A DNA stretch of 64,000 bases from JANOSH01 sp031415695 (lineage in GTDB: Bacteria; Actinomycetota; Acidimicrobiia; Acidimicrobiales; Ilumatobacteraceae): assembly GCA_031415695.1 (NCBI GenBank), contig JANOSH010000020.1:1-64000 (forward strand). Reading direction: 5' to 3'. This document shows, piece after piece, positions 44,648 to 53,666 of the stretch. A model generated the notes under the pieces. The model did not search any database and was not told the origin of the DNA. It saw only the letters and a program-made list of their open reading frames with translations. Position 1 is the first letter of the stretch. Each line of letters starts with the position of its first letter. The position numbers were made by a program, and so were the translations under genes.

Positions 44648-45103
44648 TTAGAACGCAGCTTCAATGACGTCGATCTTGCCGCCCAAGACACTGACAACAT
44701 CAAAGCGAATGTCGGCCCAATGGCGGTTGTCAGACGCAAGCCACGCCGACGCCAGGCGGCGGATTCGACGTTGCTTGGAAACGGTCACCGCCTCGGCTGG
44801 CGAACCGAACGCTGCCGAGGATCGAGTCTTGACCTCGACGAACACAACCAACGAACGGCGGGCAACAATCAGGTCGAGTTCACCGTCAACAATGCGCCAG
44901 TTCCGATCGAGCACGTCGAAGCCTTCGCCGAGGTACCAGCGTGCTGCAAGATTTTCCCCGAACGTTCCAAGCGCGTTGTTGCTCGTTGGGGGGCGAGGCA
45001 GAGCTACAACTCCTCGCGAGGGGGAAGCGCCTCGACATTCACGTCTTTGAACGTCAGCACGCGCACCGACGGAACGAATCGGGTTCGCCGGTACATATCC
45101 CAC
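44648..45103 (-). CDS. yraN: UPF0102/YraN-family protein
   Basis: The family core begins ALGTFGENLAARWYLGEGFD and contains the endonuclease-like WRIVDGELDLIVARR...VFVEVKTRS, so it adopts a restriction-endonuclease-type fold; its role is still undefined, though a link to nucleic-acid processing is assumed. The only ATG is at 45103, giving 151 residues and a 100-base overlap with the upstream gene. The conserved part starts near 45001, where a CTG just after the upstream stop is a plausible real start. YraN following the rplS region is a common bacterial order. Confidence 0.82.
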   Translation of the reverse strand: MGYVPANPIRSVGARADVQRRECRGASPSRGVVALPRPPTSNNALGTFGENLAARWYLGEGFDVLDRNWRIVDGELDLIVARRSLVVFVEVKTRSSAAFGSPAEAVTVSKQRRIRRLASAWLASDNRHWADIRFDVVSVLGGKIDVIEAAF

Positions 45104-45300
45104 ACCCAGGCGTCGGTGAGGCGCACCTCGACCAGCGGACGATCACTACTTGACAACACGTTCACGTCGACCGCGTTGGCAAGGTAAAATCGTCGCTCGG
45201 TCTCGACGGCGTACTTGAACATCTGAGCGACGTCTTGGTACTCCTGCGCAAGTTTGAGTTCGCGATCGGCCTCGAAATTCTCGAGGTCCTCAGTGCTCAT
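45004..45300 (-). CDS. DUF2469 family protein
   Basis: The ATG at 45300 gives 98 residues; the upstream extension is not conserved. The sequence starts STEDLENFEADRELKLAQEY and holds ETERRFYLANAVDV and VEVRLTDAWVWDMYRRTRF, the profile of the actinobacterial DUF2469 family found next to rplS and yraN. No function is established. It lies 17 bases... more exactly just upstream of yraN and downstream of rplS on the same strand, likely co-transcribed with the ribosomal cluster. Confidence 0.88.
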   Translation of the reverse strand: MSTEDLENFEADRELKLAQEYQDVAQMFKYAVETERRFYLANAVDVNVLSSSDRPLVEVRLTDAWVWDMYRRTRFVPSVRVLTFKDVNVEALPPREEL

Positions 45301-45316
45301 CGCCCGCGGACCGCTA

Positions 45317-45664
45317 TCAGCGGTCGCGCTTCTCCTTGATCTTGGCGGCCTTACCCTTGCGATCACGAAGATAGTAGAGCTTGGCTCGACGGATGTCGGC
45401 CTTCCTCATCAACTCGATCTTGGCAATTATTGGTGAGTGGAGCGGGAAAATACGCTCAACTCCGACCTGGAAACTCACTTTACGCACAGTAAAGGTTTCG
45501 GTCAGTCCCGAACCCTGGCGAGCAATCACGTTCCCCTGGAAGATCTGAATACGTTCGCGGGTGCCCTCAACCACGCGCACGTGTACCTTGAGTTCGTCGC
45601 CGGGACCGAAATGCGGAATGTCGGCCTGCATGCTGTCGATATCGATGAGATCTGTGGACTTCAT
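45317..45664 (-). CDS. rplS: 50S ribosomal protein L19
   Basis: An AGGAG eight bases before the ATG at 45664 fixes the start, giving 115 residues. L19 sits at the interface of the two ribosomal subunits. Signatures: DIPHFGPGDELKVHVRVVEG, RIQIFQGNVIARQGSGLTET and FPLHSPIIAKIELMRKADIR. It ends the rpsP-khpA-rimM-trmD-rplS cluster, the usual bacterial order. Confidence 0.97.
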   Translation of the reverse strand: MKSTDLIDIDSMQADIPHFGPGDELKVHVRVVEGTRERIQIFQGNVIARQGSGLTETFTVRKVSFQVGVERIFPLHSPIIAKIELMRKADIRRAKLYYLRDRKGKAAKIKEKRDR

Positions 45665-45686
45665 GACGCGGAAACTCCTGGGGGCA

Positions 45687-46433
45687 TCAAAGGAACTCTT
45701 GAGGATACGCCACTGGGGTCGTTTCGTCCAAGACACGCTGTTCTGCCGGCGTCAAGCCGCCGCGTCTCTCGATCAGATCGGGGCGATCTCGAACAGTTCG
45801 ATGCAGCGCCTGACCGAGTCGCCAACGGGCGACTTTGGCGTGGTCACCGGATCGAAGGACCTCGGGAATGCTCCAGCCTCGTGTTTCAGCCGGTCGGGTG
45901 TACTGCGGGTGTTCCAGCAACCCCAGATCACCAAATGATTCGTCGCCAGCAGACTGATCGTTACCCATGACGCCGGGCAACAGTCGGGTGACGGCTTCGA
46001 TAACAACGCATGCGGCCACTTCGCCCCCACCGAGCACGAAATCGCCAATTGACACTTCGGCGTCGACGAGGTGTTCGCGAACTCGATGATCCACGCCTTC
46101 GTATCGTCCGCAGAGCAGGCTGAAACCGGGAAGTTCGGCCAGGCGCTTGGCCATGGCCTGATCAAAGGTAACCCCGCCCGGCCCAAGCAGGATCATTGGC
46201 CGGGGTGGAGCCGCTCCCTCGACCGCAGCGAATACCGGTTCGGCTTGCAGCACCATTCCGGCTCCGCCGCCAAAGGGAGAGTCATCGACCGTTCGGTGGA
46301 CGTTCGTGGCATGCGTCCGCAGATCGTGGCAACGCAGGTCGAGTCGCCCATCGCGTCGGGCGCGGCCAAGCAGACTCTCTTGGCAGAACGTGTCGACAAG
46401 GTCGGGAAAGATCGTAAAGACATCGATCCGCAC
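45687..46433 (-). CDS. trmD: tRNA (guanine37-N1)-methyltransferase
   Basis: The GTG at 46433, four bases after the rimM stop, gives 248 residues starting RIDVFTIFPDLVDTF. The SPOUT knot residues are visible: LLCGRYEGVDHRVREHLVDA, SIGDFVLGGGEVAACVVIEA and RLLPGVMGN. The catalytic Asp lies in the following segment (SFGDLGLLEHPQYTRP). The enzyme methylates G37 of tRNAs reading CNN codons and prevents frameshifting. It is coupled to rimM. Confidence 0.97.
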   Translation of the reverse strand: MRIDVFTIFPDLVDTFCQESLLGRARRDGRLDLRCHDLRTHATNVHRTVDDSPFGGGAGMVLQAEPVFAAVEGAAPPRPMILLGPGGVTFDQAMAKRLAELPGFSLLCGRYEGVDHRVREHLVDAEVSIGDFVLGGGEVAACVVIEAVTRLLPGVMGNDQSAGDESFGDLGLLEHPQYTRPAETRGWSIPEVLRSGDHAKVARWRLGQALHRTVRDRPDLIERRGGLTPAEQRVLDETTPVAYPQEFL

Positions 46434-46437
46434 CGGC

Positions 46438-46905
46438 TCAGAGCTCGAACAGCCCCGGAGGGGGGTCGATAGTGGTGACGCCATCGACGCACGATAGAAC
46501 GAACACCATGGGCACGAGTGCTCCGGATGCCAATTCGAGAAGATCGTGCGCTGGATTCTGAACGACACTCACGCAAGGGCCGTGAACCTCACCCGTGGTA
46601 TCGACCACCGTTGAGCCGACCAAATCGTGAACCCACAGAGCTTCTGGGTCATCGAGCGGCTCAGCTGACAACACAATGCCAGCCAGCTTCTCGGCAGCTT
46701 CACGGGTGTTGACTCCCGTAAACGTGACGAGGTACCGACCTTGGAACGGGCGACTTCGATCGACAACCAACGGGCCGGCCGATGACTGCAATGCAGCACC
46801 GGTGGCGACCCGCTCCAGGCGGTCTGTGATGAGTTCGACAACAACTTCACCCTTGAGGCCGTGGACCTTGGCGATACGGCCGATCTCGAGGAGCGGCGCG
46901 CTCAC
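46438..46905 (-). CDS. rimM: 16S rRNA processing protein RimM
   Basis: The protein is 155 residues from a GTG. The N-terminal RimM domain starts LLEIGRIAKVHGLKGEVVVE and has VTFTGVNTREAAEKLAG; the C-terminal PRC barrel has LWVHDLVGSTVVDTTGEVHG and ends DPPPGLFEL, the standard RimM ending. It helps 30S head assembly with S19. It lies between the KH-domain gene and trmD. Confidence 0.95.
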   Translation of the reverse strand: MSAPLLEIGRIAKVHGLKGEVVVELITDRLERVATGAALQSSAGPLVVDRSRPFQGRYLVTFTGVNTREAAEKLAGIVLSAEPLDDPEALWVHDLVGSTVVDTTGEVHGPCVSVVQNPAHDLLELASGALVPMVFVLSCVDGVTTIDPPPGLFEL

Positions 46906-46917
46906 GAACTCGACGGT

Positions 46918-47187
46918 CTAGTCGGCGAAGTCGACGTCGACGTCGACTCCGTCCTTGGATGCCGCGGCGCGTACAACTGCCCGAATGCTCTGCGCAGTTC
47001 GGCCGCGACGACCAATAACTCGGCCCATGTCGCCCGGACCGGTATGCACTTCGAGGGTCGGACGACCACGGCGGCCGTCGACAGTCTCGATTTGCACGGC
47101 GGCCGGATCGTCGACAAGCGACGTGACCAAATACGACAGCACCGAGGTAGCGGTCGGGGTGGAATTCGTTGCGTCGGCCACAGTCAC
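46918..47187 (-). CDS. khpA: KH-domain RNA-binding protein KhpA
   Basis: A GTG at 47187 overlaps the rpsP stop as GTGA, giving 89 residues; a TTG at 47208 would add seven. The single KH domain has the GxxG loop in MGRVIGRRGRTAQSIRAVVR. In other bacteria KhpA pairs with KhpB and binds many RNAs; the rpsP-khpA-rimM order is conserved. Confidence 0.92.
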   Translation of the reverse strand: MTVADATNSTPTATSVLSYLVTSLVDDPAAVQIETVDGRRGRPTLEVHTGPGDMGRVIGRRGRTAQSIRAVVRAAASKDGVDVDVDFAD

Positions 47188-47444
47188 TTCGCTGTGAACT
47201 GAGCCCAAGCGCCGGAAATTTCAAGCAGCTTGCGGACACGATCGGTGGGCTGCGCGCCGGTGCTCAGCCATTTAACGGCCTTGTCGTTGTCGATCTTGAT
47301 GACTGACGGTTCCGTACGTGGGTTGTACTGGCCCAGAATCTCAAGGAACCGGCCGTCACGAGGGCTGCGGCTATCGGCCGCAACAATGCGATACGAGGGC
47401 TGCTTGGTCTTGCCTACCCGCATAAGGCGGAGTTTCACTGACAC
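47184..47444 (-). CDS. rpsP: 30S ribosomal protein S16
   Basis: The GTG at 47444 gives 86 residues that begin VSVKLRLMRVGKTKQPSYRI, followed by VAADSRSPRDGRFLEILGQY and AQPTDRVRKLLEISG, a complete S16. The longer open frame to 47561 runs into the ffh leader and is not conserved. A GAGAG lies upstream at a workable distance. It is the first gene of the S16-L19 cluster. Confidence 0.96.
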   Translation of the reverse strand: MSVKLRLMRVGKTKQPSYRIVAADSRSPRDGRFLEILGQYNPRTEPSVIKIDNDKAVKWLSTGAQPTDRVRKLLEISGAWAQFTAK

Positions 47445-47481
47445 GTCTTGTTCTCTCTTTTCGTCGTTCTTTGTACTGCGA

Positions 47482-48855
47482 CTAGGACATTCCGGGGAAT
47501 CCGGGAGGCAACTGCGGCATGGCCATACGACCTTTGCCCTTCTTCTTGCCTCCAAAACCACCCATCTTTTTCATCATCTTTTGCATTTCCTGGAACTGTT
47601 TTACCAGCCGGCTGACATCTCCGGGGGTACTGCCGCTGCCATTGGCGATTCGAAGGCGACGACTTCCGGTGATGAGTTCCGGCTGTCGGCGCTCAAGCGG
47701 CGTCATGGACCTAATGATTGCTTCGACCGGCTTGAGTGCATCGTCACCGATTTGAGCATTCTTCAGTTCCTTGGGAACGCCGGGAAGCATACCCAACACA
47801 CTGGACAGAGGCCCCATTTTCTTCAACGCCTGCATTTGATCGAGGAAGTCGTCGAGCGTGAACTCGCCTTCCATGAGCTTGGCGGTGGTCTTTTCGGCCT
47901 CGTCCTGATCGAATGCTTGTTCGGCCTTTTCCAGTAGTGTGCGCAAGTCGCCCATGCCAAGAATCCGCTCGGCCATGCGGTCGGGATAAAAGGCCTCGAA
48001 CGCGTCAAGCTTCTCACCCGTCGACGCGAATGCGATTGGCCGGCCAACCACTTCCTTGACGCTGATAGCAGCGCCGCCGCGGGCGTCGCCGTCGAGCTTG
48101 GACAAGATGACGCCGCTGAGTTCAAGCGTTTGGTGGAATGCCTGCGCAGTCTGTACTGCGTCTTGGCCTGTCATGGCGTCGATTACAAGGAACGTGTAGT
48201 CGGGACTAGCCGTAACGCTGATCTGGCGAACCTGCTCCATCAGTTCGGCGTCGATCGAGAGCCGACCAGCCGTGTCGACGATGACAACGTCGCGCCCGAG
48301 ACGCCGAGCCTCGGCTAGACCAGCGGCGACAACCGCCACCGGGTCGCCGTCGCCGCGTCGTGCGGCTTCGTCGTCGGAATACACCGGCACATCGATCTGG
48401 CGGGCCAGCGTGCGAAGTTGCTCGACCGCGGCGGGCCGCTGTAGGTCGGCACCGATGAGGAATGGTTGACGACCTTGCGATTTGAACCAGCGGGCCAGTT
48501 TGGCCGAGTTGGTGGTCTTACCCGAGCCTTGCAGCCCAGCCATAAGCACGACAGTGGGTGGCCGGGACGCGAAAACGATCTTGAGTGGCTCGCCGCCCAG
48601 CGCGGCTTCCAGTTCGGAGTAGACGGCCTTGAGTACTTGCTGGCTGGGATTGATGGACTTCGATAGCGTCACCCCGACGCACTGGGCCTTGATCCGCTCG
48701 ATCATTCCCCTCACGACTCGAACGTTGACGTCGGCTTCAAGCAGCGCTGTGCGCACTTCGGCCAACATCTCGTCGATGTCGCGATCAGTCAGACGGCCGC
48801 GAGTTCGCAGCTTCTTGAAGATCCCATCAAACCGGTCTGAAAGTGAGTCGAACAT
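47482..48855 (-). CDS. ffh: Signal recognition particle protein Ffh
   Basis: The protein is 457 residues. The N domain (FDSLSDRFDGIFKKLRTRGR) is followed by the GTPase domain with G1 GLQGSGKTTNSAKLARWF, ADLQRPAAVEQL, VDTAGRLSIDAELM and SKLDGDARGGAA, and a methionine-rich M domain (FQEMQKMMKKMGGFG) that binds signal peptides and the SRP RNA. It targets nascent membrane proteins to FtsY, whose gene is directly upstream on the same strand. Confidence 0.97.
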   Translation of the reverse strand: MFDSLSDRFDGIFKKLRTRGRLTDRDIDEMLAEVRTALLEADVNVRVVRGMIERIKAQCVGVTLSKSINPSQQVLKAVYSELEAALGGEPLKIVFASRPPTVVLMAGLQGSGKTTNSAKLARWFKSQGRQPFLIGADLQRPAAVEQLRTLARQIDVPVYSDDEAARRGDGDPVAVVAAGLAEARRLGRDVVIVDTAGRLSIDAELMEQVRQISVTASPDYTFLVIDAMTGQDAVQTAQAFHQTLELSGVILSKLDGDARGGAAISVKEVVGRPIAFASTGEKLDAFEAFYPDRMAERILGMGDLRTLLEKAEQAFDQDEAEKTTAKLMEGEFTLDDFLDQMQALKKMGPLSSVLGMLPGVPKELKNAQIGDDALKPVEAIIRSMTPLERRQPELITGSRRLRIANGSGSTPGDVSRLVKQFQEMQKMMKKMGGFGGKKKGKGRMAMPQLPPGFPGMS

Positions 48856-48887
48856 CGGGGGTGAATTCTAGTCGGCTAGCGACAGAT

Positions 48888-50018
48888 CTAGCTCGCGAAG
48901 AGGGCTTCGACGAACTCGACCGGCTCAAAGGGCACGAGATCGTTCAGGCCTTCACCAAGACCAACGAGCTTGACCGGGATACCAAGTTCAGTTTCGATGG
49001 CAAACACAATGCCACCTTTGGCGGAACCATCGAGCTTGGTGAGCACTACGCCGGTCACCTCGGTCGCCTCGGCGAACTCGCGGGCTTGGATAAGCCCGTT
49101 TTGTCCCGTCGTCGCATCGATGACGAGCAGGACCTCGGTAACTCTGCCAGGCTCACGAGACGCAATGCGTCGAACTTTCGCCAGCTCCTCCATGAGGTTC
49201 ACCTTGGTATGCAAACGCCCCGCTGTGTCGGCTAACACCAGGTCGTCGCCCCGGGCAGCAGCGCTTTGAATAGCGTCGAAAATGACCGAACTCGGGTCGC
49301 CCCCTTCGCTTCCACGTACGAGATGAGCGCCAGATCGGCCCGCCCATGTAGCGAGCTGTTCGGCCGCTGCGGCACGGAACGTGTCGCCGGCCGCCATGGT
49401 GACCTTACGGCCGAGAGCTGCCTGTTGTGCGCCGACCTTGCCGATGGTGGTGGTCTTGCCAACACCGTTGACGCCGACGAACAGCCACACATTTGGCGAC
49501 CCAACCGGCCCGTCAACCAGGTTCAGCTCGCGATTGGCGTCACCAAGTCGGTCCAAGAAGTTCTGCTTCAACGCTTCGACCACGGCGTTAGGAGTGGTGA
49601 GTTCCTTGGATTGAACGCGAGCTTTGAGACTGTCAAGCAGGTCATTTGCTCGGTGAACACCCAGGTCGGCAAGCAGCAGCGACTCTTCGAGATCGTCCCA
49701 GGTTGTTTGCGTGATAACCGCGCTGCCACGAATCCCAATGGCCGAGGCAAAGGCTGATCGCGCTCGGCCGAGGCGATCTCGAAACCGTGGACGATCAGGC
49801 AACAGCTCGAACTCGTCGGGTTTAAGATCAACGTCAACGTCATCGACCTCTACGGGCACCGAGTCAATCTGACGTGTAGACGGCGAGCGCGGTTCGATCG
49901 ACGGACGTGCCGGGGGTTCCAGTTCGATGCGGTGCCGCGACCGCAATCGGCTGACAACAGGCACCATGAGCCCGAAGATGGCAACGGCAATGATGAGAAT
50001 CGGAAGAAGCGTCTTCAT
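48888..50018 (-). CDS. ftsY: Signal recognition particle receptor FtsY
   Basis: The protein is 376 residues. Residues 2-24 form a membrane helix (LLPILIIAVAIFGLMVPVVS), as in many actinobacterial FtsY proteins, followed by a charged linker. The NG GTPase domain has VGVNGVGKTTTIGKVGAQ, AGDTFRAAAAEQLATWAGR, ADTAGRLHTKVNLMEEL and TKLDGSAKGGIVFAIETELG. It docks the SRP-ribosome complex at the membrane. It is placed between smc and ffh. Confidence 0.96.
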   Translation of the reverse strand: MKTLLPILIIAVAIFGLMVPVVSRLRSRHRIELEPPARPSIEPRSPSTRQIDSVPVEVDDVDVDLKPDEFELLPDRPRFRDRLGRARSAFASAIGIRGSAVITQTTWDDLEESLLLADLGVHRANDLLDSLKARVQSKELTTPNAVVEALKQNFLDRLGDANRELNLVDGPVGSPNVWLFVGVNGVGKTTTIGKVGAQQAALGRKVTMAAGDTFRAAAAEQLATWAGRSGAHLVRGSEGGDPSSVIFDAIQSAAARGDDLVLADTAGRLHTKVNLMEELAKVRRIASREPGRVTEVLLVIDATTGQNGLIQAREFAEATEVTGVVLTKLDGSAKGGIVFAIETELGIPVKLVGLGEGLNDLVPFEPVEFVEALFAS

Positions 50019-50071
50019 TATTGAGTAGAGAGTATCGGCATTGTTGGGTAGACCCTAGCGGCTCGCCGAGA

Positions 50072-53000
50072 TCACGATTTGTTGACCTTTTCGCTCACCA
50101 CGCGACTGGAGCCACCCGGCTGCATAGTAACGCCATACAGACAATCGGCGGCTTCCATGGTGCGCTTTTGGTGGCTCACGATCATGAGCTGCGCCTCGCC
50201 TCGGAACTCGTCAACGAGCCCGAGGAAGCGGTGAAGGTTGACGTCATCGAGGGCCGCTTCAACTTCATCCATCACGTAGAACGGGCTCGGGCGGCTACGG
50301 AAGACCGCGAACAGATACGCCAATGCCGTCAGGCTGCGCTCGCCACCCGACAGCAGCGACAATTTCTTTACATTCTTGCCCGACGGTTTCGCCTCGACTT
50401 CGATGCCTGTGTTCAGCATATCGTCGGGGTTCGTCAGCGTCAGGCGCCCGGTTCCTCCGGGGAACAACATGGCAAAGAGCTTGTCGAAGTTCAGGGCAAC
50501 GTCGGCAAATGCCGACGCGAAAACACTTTGGATCTCGTCGTCGACCGCCTTGATCACCTGGGCGAGTTCGCGCCGCGAGGAACGCACATCTTCGAGTTGC
50601 GTCTCGAGAAACGTATGACGTTCCTCGAGGGCAGTGAACTCCTCGAGCGCAAGTGGGTTAATGGGCCCCATGATGCGCAGCTCTCGTTCGAGCACCTGCG
50701 CCCTAGCGAAGGGATCTACTCCTTCAGCCATTTCGGGTGCCTCGGCCAGCACGACCTGATCCGGTTCAAGGTCGAACTCTCGACGAGCCATATCAGTCAC
50801 CGTTTCGAGCCGTACACGGGACTCACTCTCGTCAACTTCGATCCGGTGCAGACGCTCGCGTGACTCGTTCAACTGGACCTCGAGCTCGGACCGGCGGCGA
50901 CGAATCCCTTCAAGACCAGCCCCGACGGCCCTGGCTTGTTCACTTTGTCGACGCCGCTGCGCTTGTAGGTCAGCCAACTCGACGTCGAGAATGACTCGGC
51001 GACGATCGACCAAGTGCGCCAATTGGTCGATAGTGGCCAAGCTGCGATCGACCCGAACGCGTCGGGTCTCGGCACTCGCCCGTTCGGCGCTGTCGGCTTG
51101 CAGCCGCTCCTCGGTCTCGGCCAACCGCTTTCGAAGAAAGAGCTGACGCTCCTCGAGACCGGCGCTGCGTACTTCGAACTCTTTGCGGAGATGACCAACG
51201 TCGCCGATCTTGCGGTCGAGGCTGATTCGAGCGACTTGGGCAGCCCGCGCCGATTCAACCTCGGCCGACTCTTGGGCTTCGAGGTCGGGCAACAACGACT
51301 CCAGCTCGCCAATGCGATCGCGCTCACGCTGCAGCCGATCGTCGAGCTGGTAGGCAGTGGTCGCTAACGACTCGATCTCGGTTGCAGTCTCGCGTTTTTC
51401 TGCCTGCGACCGTTCCAGCCCTTGCGAAGCAGCCGCAAATCGTGAGTCGTGGGCATCGAGCTGTCGCGTCAGGTCATTTTCGACCTGTACCGCAGCCGCG
51501 AGGGTAAGTCGCGAGGACCTCGCCATCGCATCGGCATGGGCTAACAGTGTCTCGGCGGTCTGAGCCTCACGCCGAGCTTCATCGAGCGCGGCACCCGTCG
51601 CACCCGTCGCGGCTCCACCAACCCGCCAACCCTGGCGACCAAATCGGCCGCCGTCGCGCGTGACCACCACGGACCCGGGATACTTGAGCACCACATCGAC
51701 AGCAGCGGGCCATCCGCCTTCAACCGCTACGGCGGCACCGACAAGCCCGTCGAGCAGACGATTTACGGCAACCTGTGAGCTGCGAACGTGCCGGCGAACT
51801 GGCTCACCGACCGCGGGCGGGGTTGCCGGGGGAAGATCGGCGTCGAGCGCCAGAACAGCCCCGGCTATGTCGCTGTCATGCAAGGTGGTCAAGGCGAGTC
51901 GGGCCGCATCAAGTCCATCGACGACTACGGCCGACAATGCCTCGCCCGCAGCTGCTTCGAATGCTGCCTCCCAGCCTTCGTCGACATCGACAAGATCGAG
52001 CAGGGTTCCAACGACGCCAGCGACGTCGGCCAAGCGCTCGGCACCGGCTCGCGCTCGTGCAGCATCGAGCGCTAACCCGAGCGCTTCGGCACGAGCCGAC
52101 CAACGACTGGCGTCAGCCTGGCACGTTCGAAGGGCTTGTTCACAGCGCTCGACGTCGGCTTCGGCGCGGGCGCGACCTTGCTCCGCTTGACCAATAGCTC
52201 CGACCAGCGGCGCCTCGGAGGTCTCGCTTTGCTCACACTCGGTCCGGTTACGTTCGACGTCGGACTCAAGCCGGTGGGACCGCTCGGTCAATGACGCCAG
52301 ACGAGCCGCAAGGCGGGCGCTCTCGCCTGCACCACGTTCGACTGCACCACGTTGCGTTCGCAGCTCGCCACGTATCTCAGCGGCGGCACCGGCTGCTGAA
52401 ACCACAAGAGCGCCAGCACCTGAATGTTCCAATGCCGCCCGTTCTAGGTCGAGTTCGGCTTGTGCCTGCCTCACCGAATCGGCATCGGGGCCAAGCTGGG
52501 CCAGCCCGGCGACTACGTCGGCGAGTTCGGCAACAAGTCGGGCCGCTTCGGCCTCGAGGTTCGCCACGACGCCCTTGTCGAGGAGTCGACCTCGATCGCG
52601 TTCGAGACCACGGCGTCGCTCGGCGAGCACAGCTGTGAGCCCGCGAGCCCGCTCAACAAGCTGCTCGGCCCGAACTAGTTGGTCACCGAGATCAAACCCG
52701 CCAAGAACGGCCAGCTGCGACTCGGTGGTCATGATCTCGGCGTCGAGCTGCTCGAGTTCGCCCCGTCCGTCAGCGTCACCTTTCTGCAAGGTCGTTCGCT
52801 CGGATTCGAATGCCGTCAACCGATCCCGATATCCGGCTATCTCGCGACCTGCAAGGAAGACCCGCAGACCATTGAGTTCGCCCATCACATCGCCGTGCCG
52901 TTTGGCTGCTTCGGCTTGGCGTTCCAACGGACGGAGTTGGCGACGCACCTCGCGAAGCAGGTCTTGAACGCGCAGCAGGTTCGCTTCTGTAGCCTCGAGA

Positions 53001-53539
53001 CGGCGCTCGGCGCGTTCTTTGCGCTTGCGATACTTGAGCACCCCAGCGGCCTCTTCGATTATTGCCCGCCGCTCCTCGGGGCGAGCGTTGAGGACAGCAT
53101 CGATTTGTCCCTGGCTCACGATGACGTGTTGCTGGCGGCCAACACCGGAATCCGACAAGAGATCCTGCACATCGAGCAAGCGGCACGGCGTGCCATTAAT
53201 TGCATATTCACTTTCGCCGGTTCGGAACAGCGTTCGGGTGATCGTGACTTCGGTGAACTCAATCGGAAGTAATCCAGCCGAGTTGTCGATGGTCAAGCTG
53301 ACCTCGGCTCGCCCCAGCGCTGGCCGCTTCGCTGTCCCCGCGAAAATGACGTCGTCCATCTTTTGACTTCGCACGGCCGATGGTGCCTGTGCGCCGAGAA
53401 CCCAGGCAATCGCGTCGACCACATTCGACTTGCCCGACCCATTTGGGCCAACGACAACGGTTACCCCAGGCTCAAGCGTGAGGGTGGTGGTATCGGCGAA
53501 GGATTTGAATCCTTTGAGGGTCAGGGCTTTGAGGAACAC
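50072..53539 (-). CDS. smc: Chromosome segregation ATPase SMC
   Basis: The protein is 1,155 residues from a GTG. Walker A VVGPNGSGKSNVVDAIAWVL lies at the N-terminus; long coiled coils (about 170-500 and 680-1000) flank a hinge at about 500-640 with Gly-rich turns; the C-terminal head has the signature LLSGGERSLTALAYLFAVFR and Walker B FYVMDEVEAALDDVNLHRFL. With ScpA/B it compacts and segregates the chromosome. The scp genes are not in the window. No Shine-Dalgarno precedes the start; an inverted-repeat arm sits there instead. Confidence 0.97.
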   Translation of the reverse strand: MFLKALTLKGFKSFADTTTLTLEPGVTVVVGPNGSGKSNVVDAIAWVLGAQAPSAVRSQKMDDVIFAGTAKRPALGRAEVSLTIDNSAGLLPIEFTEVTITRTLFRTGESEYAINGTPCRLLDVQDLLSDSGVGRQQHVIVSQGQIDAVLNARPEERRAIIEEAAGVLKYRKRKERAERRLEATEANLLRVQDLLREVRRQLRPLERQAEAAKRHGDVMGELNGLRVFLAGREIAGYRDRLTAFESERTTLQKGDADGRGELEQLDAEIMTTESQLAVLGGFDLGDQLVRAEQLVERARGLTAVLAERRRGLERDRGRLLDKGVVANLEAEAARLVAELADVVAGLAQLGPDADSVRQAQAELDLERAALEHSGAGALVVSAAGAAAEIRGELRTQRGAVERGAGESARLAARLASLTERSHRLESDVERNRTECEQSETSEAPLVGAIGQAEQGRARAEADVERCEQALRTCQADASRWSARAEALGLALDAARARAGAERLADVAGVVGTLLDLVDVDEGWEAAFEAAAGEALSAVVVDGLDAARLALTTLHDSDIAGAVLALDADLPPATPPAVGEPVRRHVRSSQVAVNRLLDGLVGAAVAVEGGWPAAVDVVLKYPGSVVVTRDGGRFGRQGWRVGGAATGATGAALDEARREAQTAETLLAHADAMARSSRLTLAAAVQVENDLTRQLDAHDSRFAAASQGLERSQAEKRETATEIESLATTAYQLDDRLQRERDRIGELESLLPDLEAQESAEVESARAAQVARISLDRKIGDVGHLRKEFEVRSAGLEERQLFLRKRLAETEERLQADSAERASAETRRVRVDRSLATIDQLAHLVDRRRVILDVELADLQAQRRRQSEQARAVGAGLEGIRRRRSELEVQLNESRERLHRIEVDESESRVRLETVTDMARREFDLEPDQVVLAEAPEMAEGVDPFARAQVLERELRIMGPINPLALEEFTALEERHTFLETQLEDVRSSRRELAQVIKAVDDEIQSVFASAFADVALNFDKLFAMLFPGGTGRLTLTNPDDMLNTGIEVEAKPSGKNVKKLSLLSGGERSLTALAYLFAVFRSRPSPFYVMDEVEAALDDVNLHRFLGLVDEFRGEAQLMIVSHQKRTMEAADCLYGVTMQPGGSSRVVSEKVNKS

Positions 53540-53652
53540 AGCGAGCGTCGACCCTACTAGCTTGCCTTCGGCGTCGCTTGCTCGCTGCCCGCACCTTCGG
53601 TGCCACAGCCTACGGCCTGCATGCGCATCTCGCTACGCTCGACGCGCTCGCT
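53540..53652. repeat. REP-like array of short hairpins between mutM and smc
   Basis: In 113 bases there are several small palindromes: GCCTTCGGC (53564-53572), GCACCTTCGGTGC (53591-53603), GCCTACGGC (53608-53616), all with tight loops. The whole is bracketed by an imperfect inverted repeat AGCGAGCGTCGA (53540-53551) and TCGACGCGCTCGCT (53639-53652). No protein frame is supported. It may be a repetitive extragenic element or a structured leader of smc. Confidence 0.5.
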
Positions 53653-53666
53653 TTAACGCTCCGCCA

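Noticed and set aside
43973..45187. Plus-strand open frame of 404 codons
   Set aside because: It overlaps three better-supported minus-strand genes (echA-like, yraN, DUF2469) and shows no motif.
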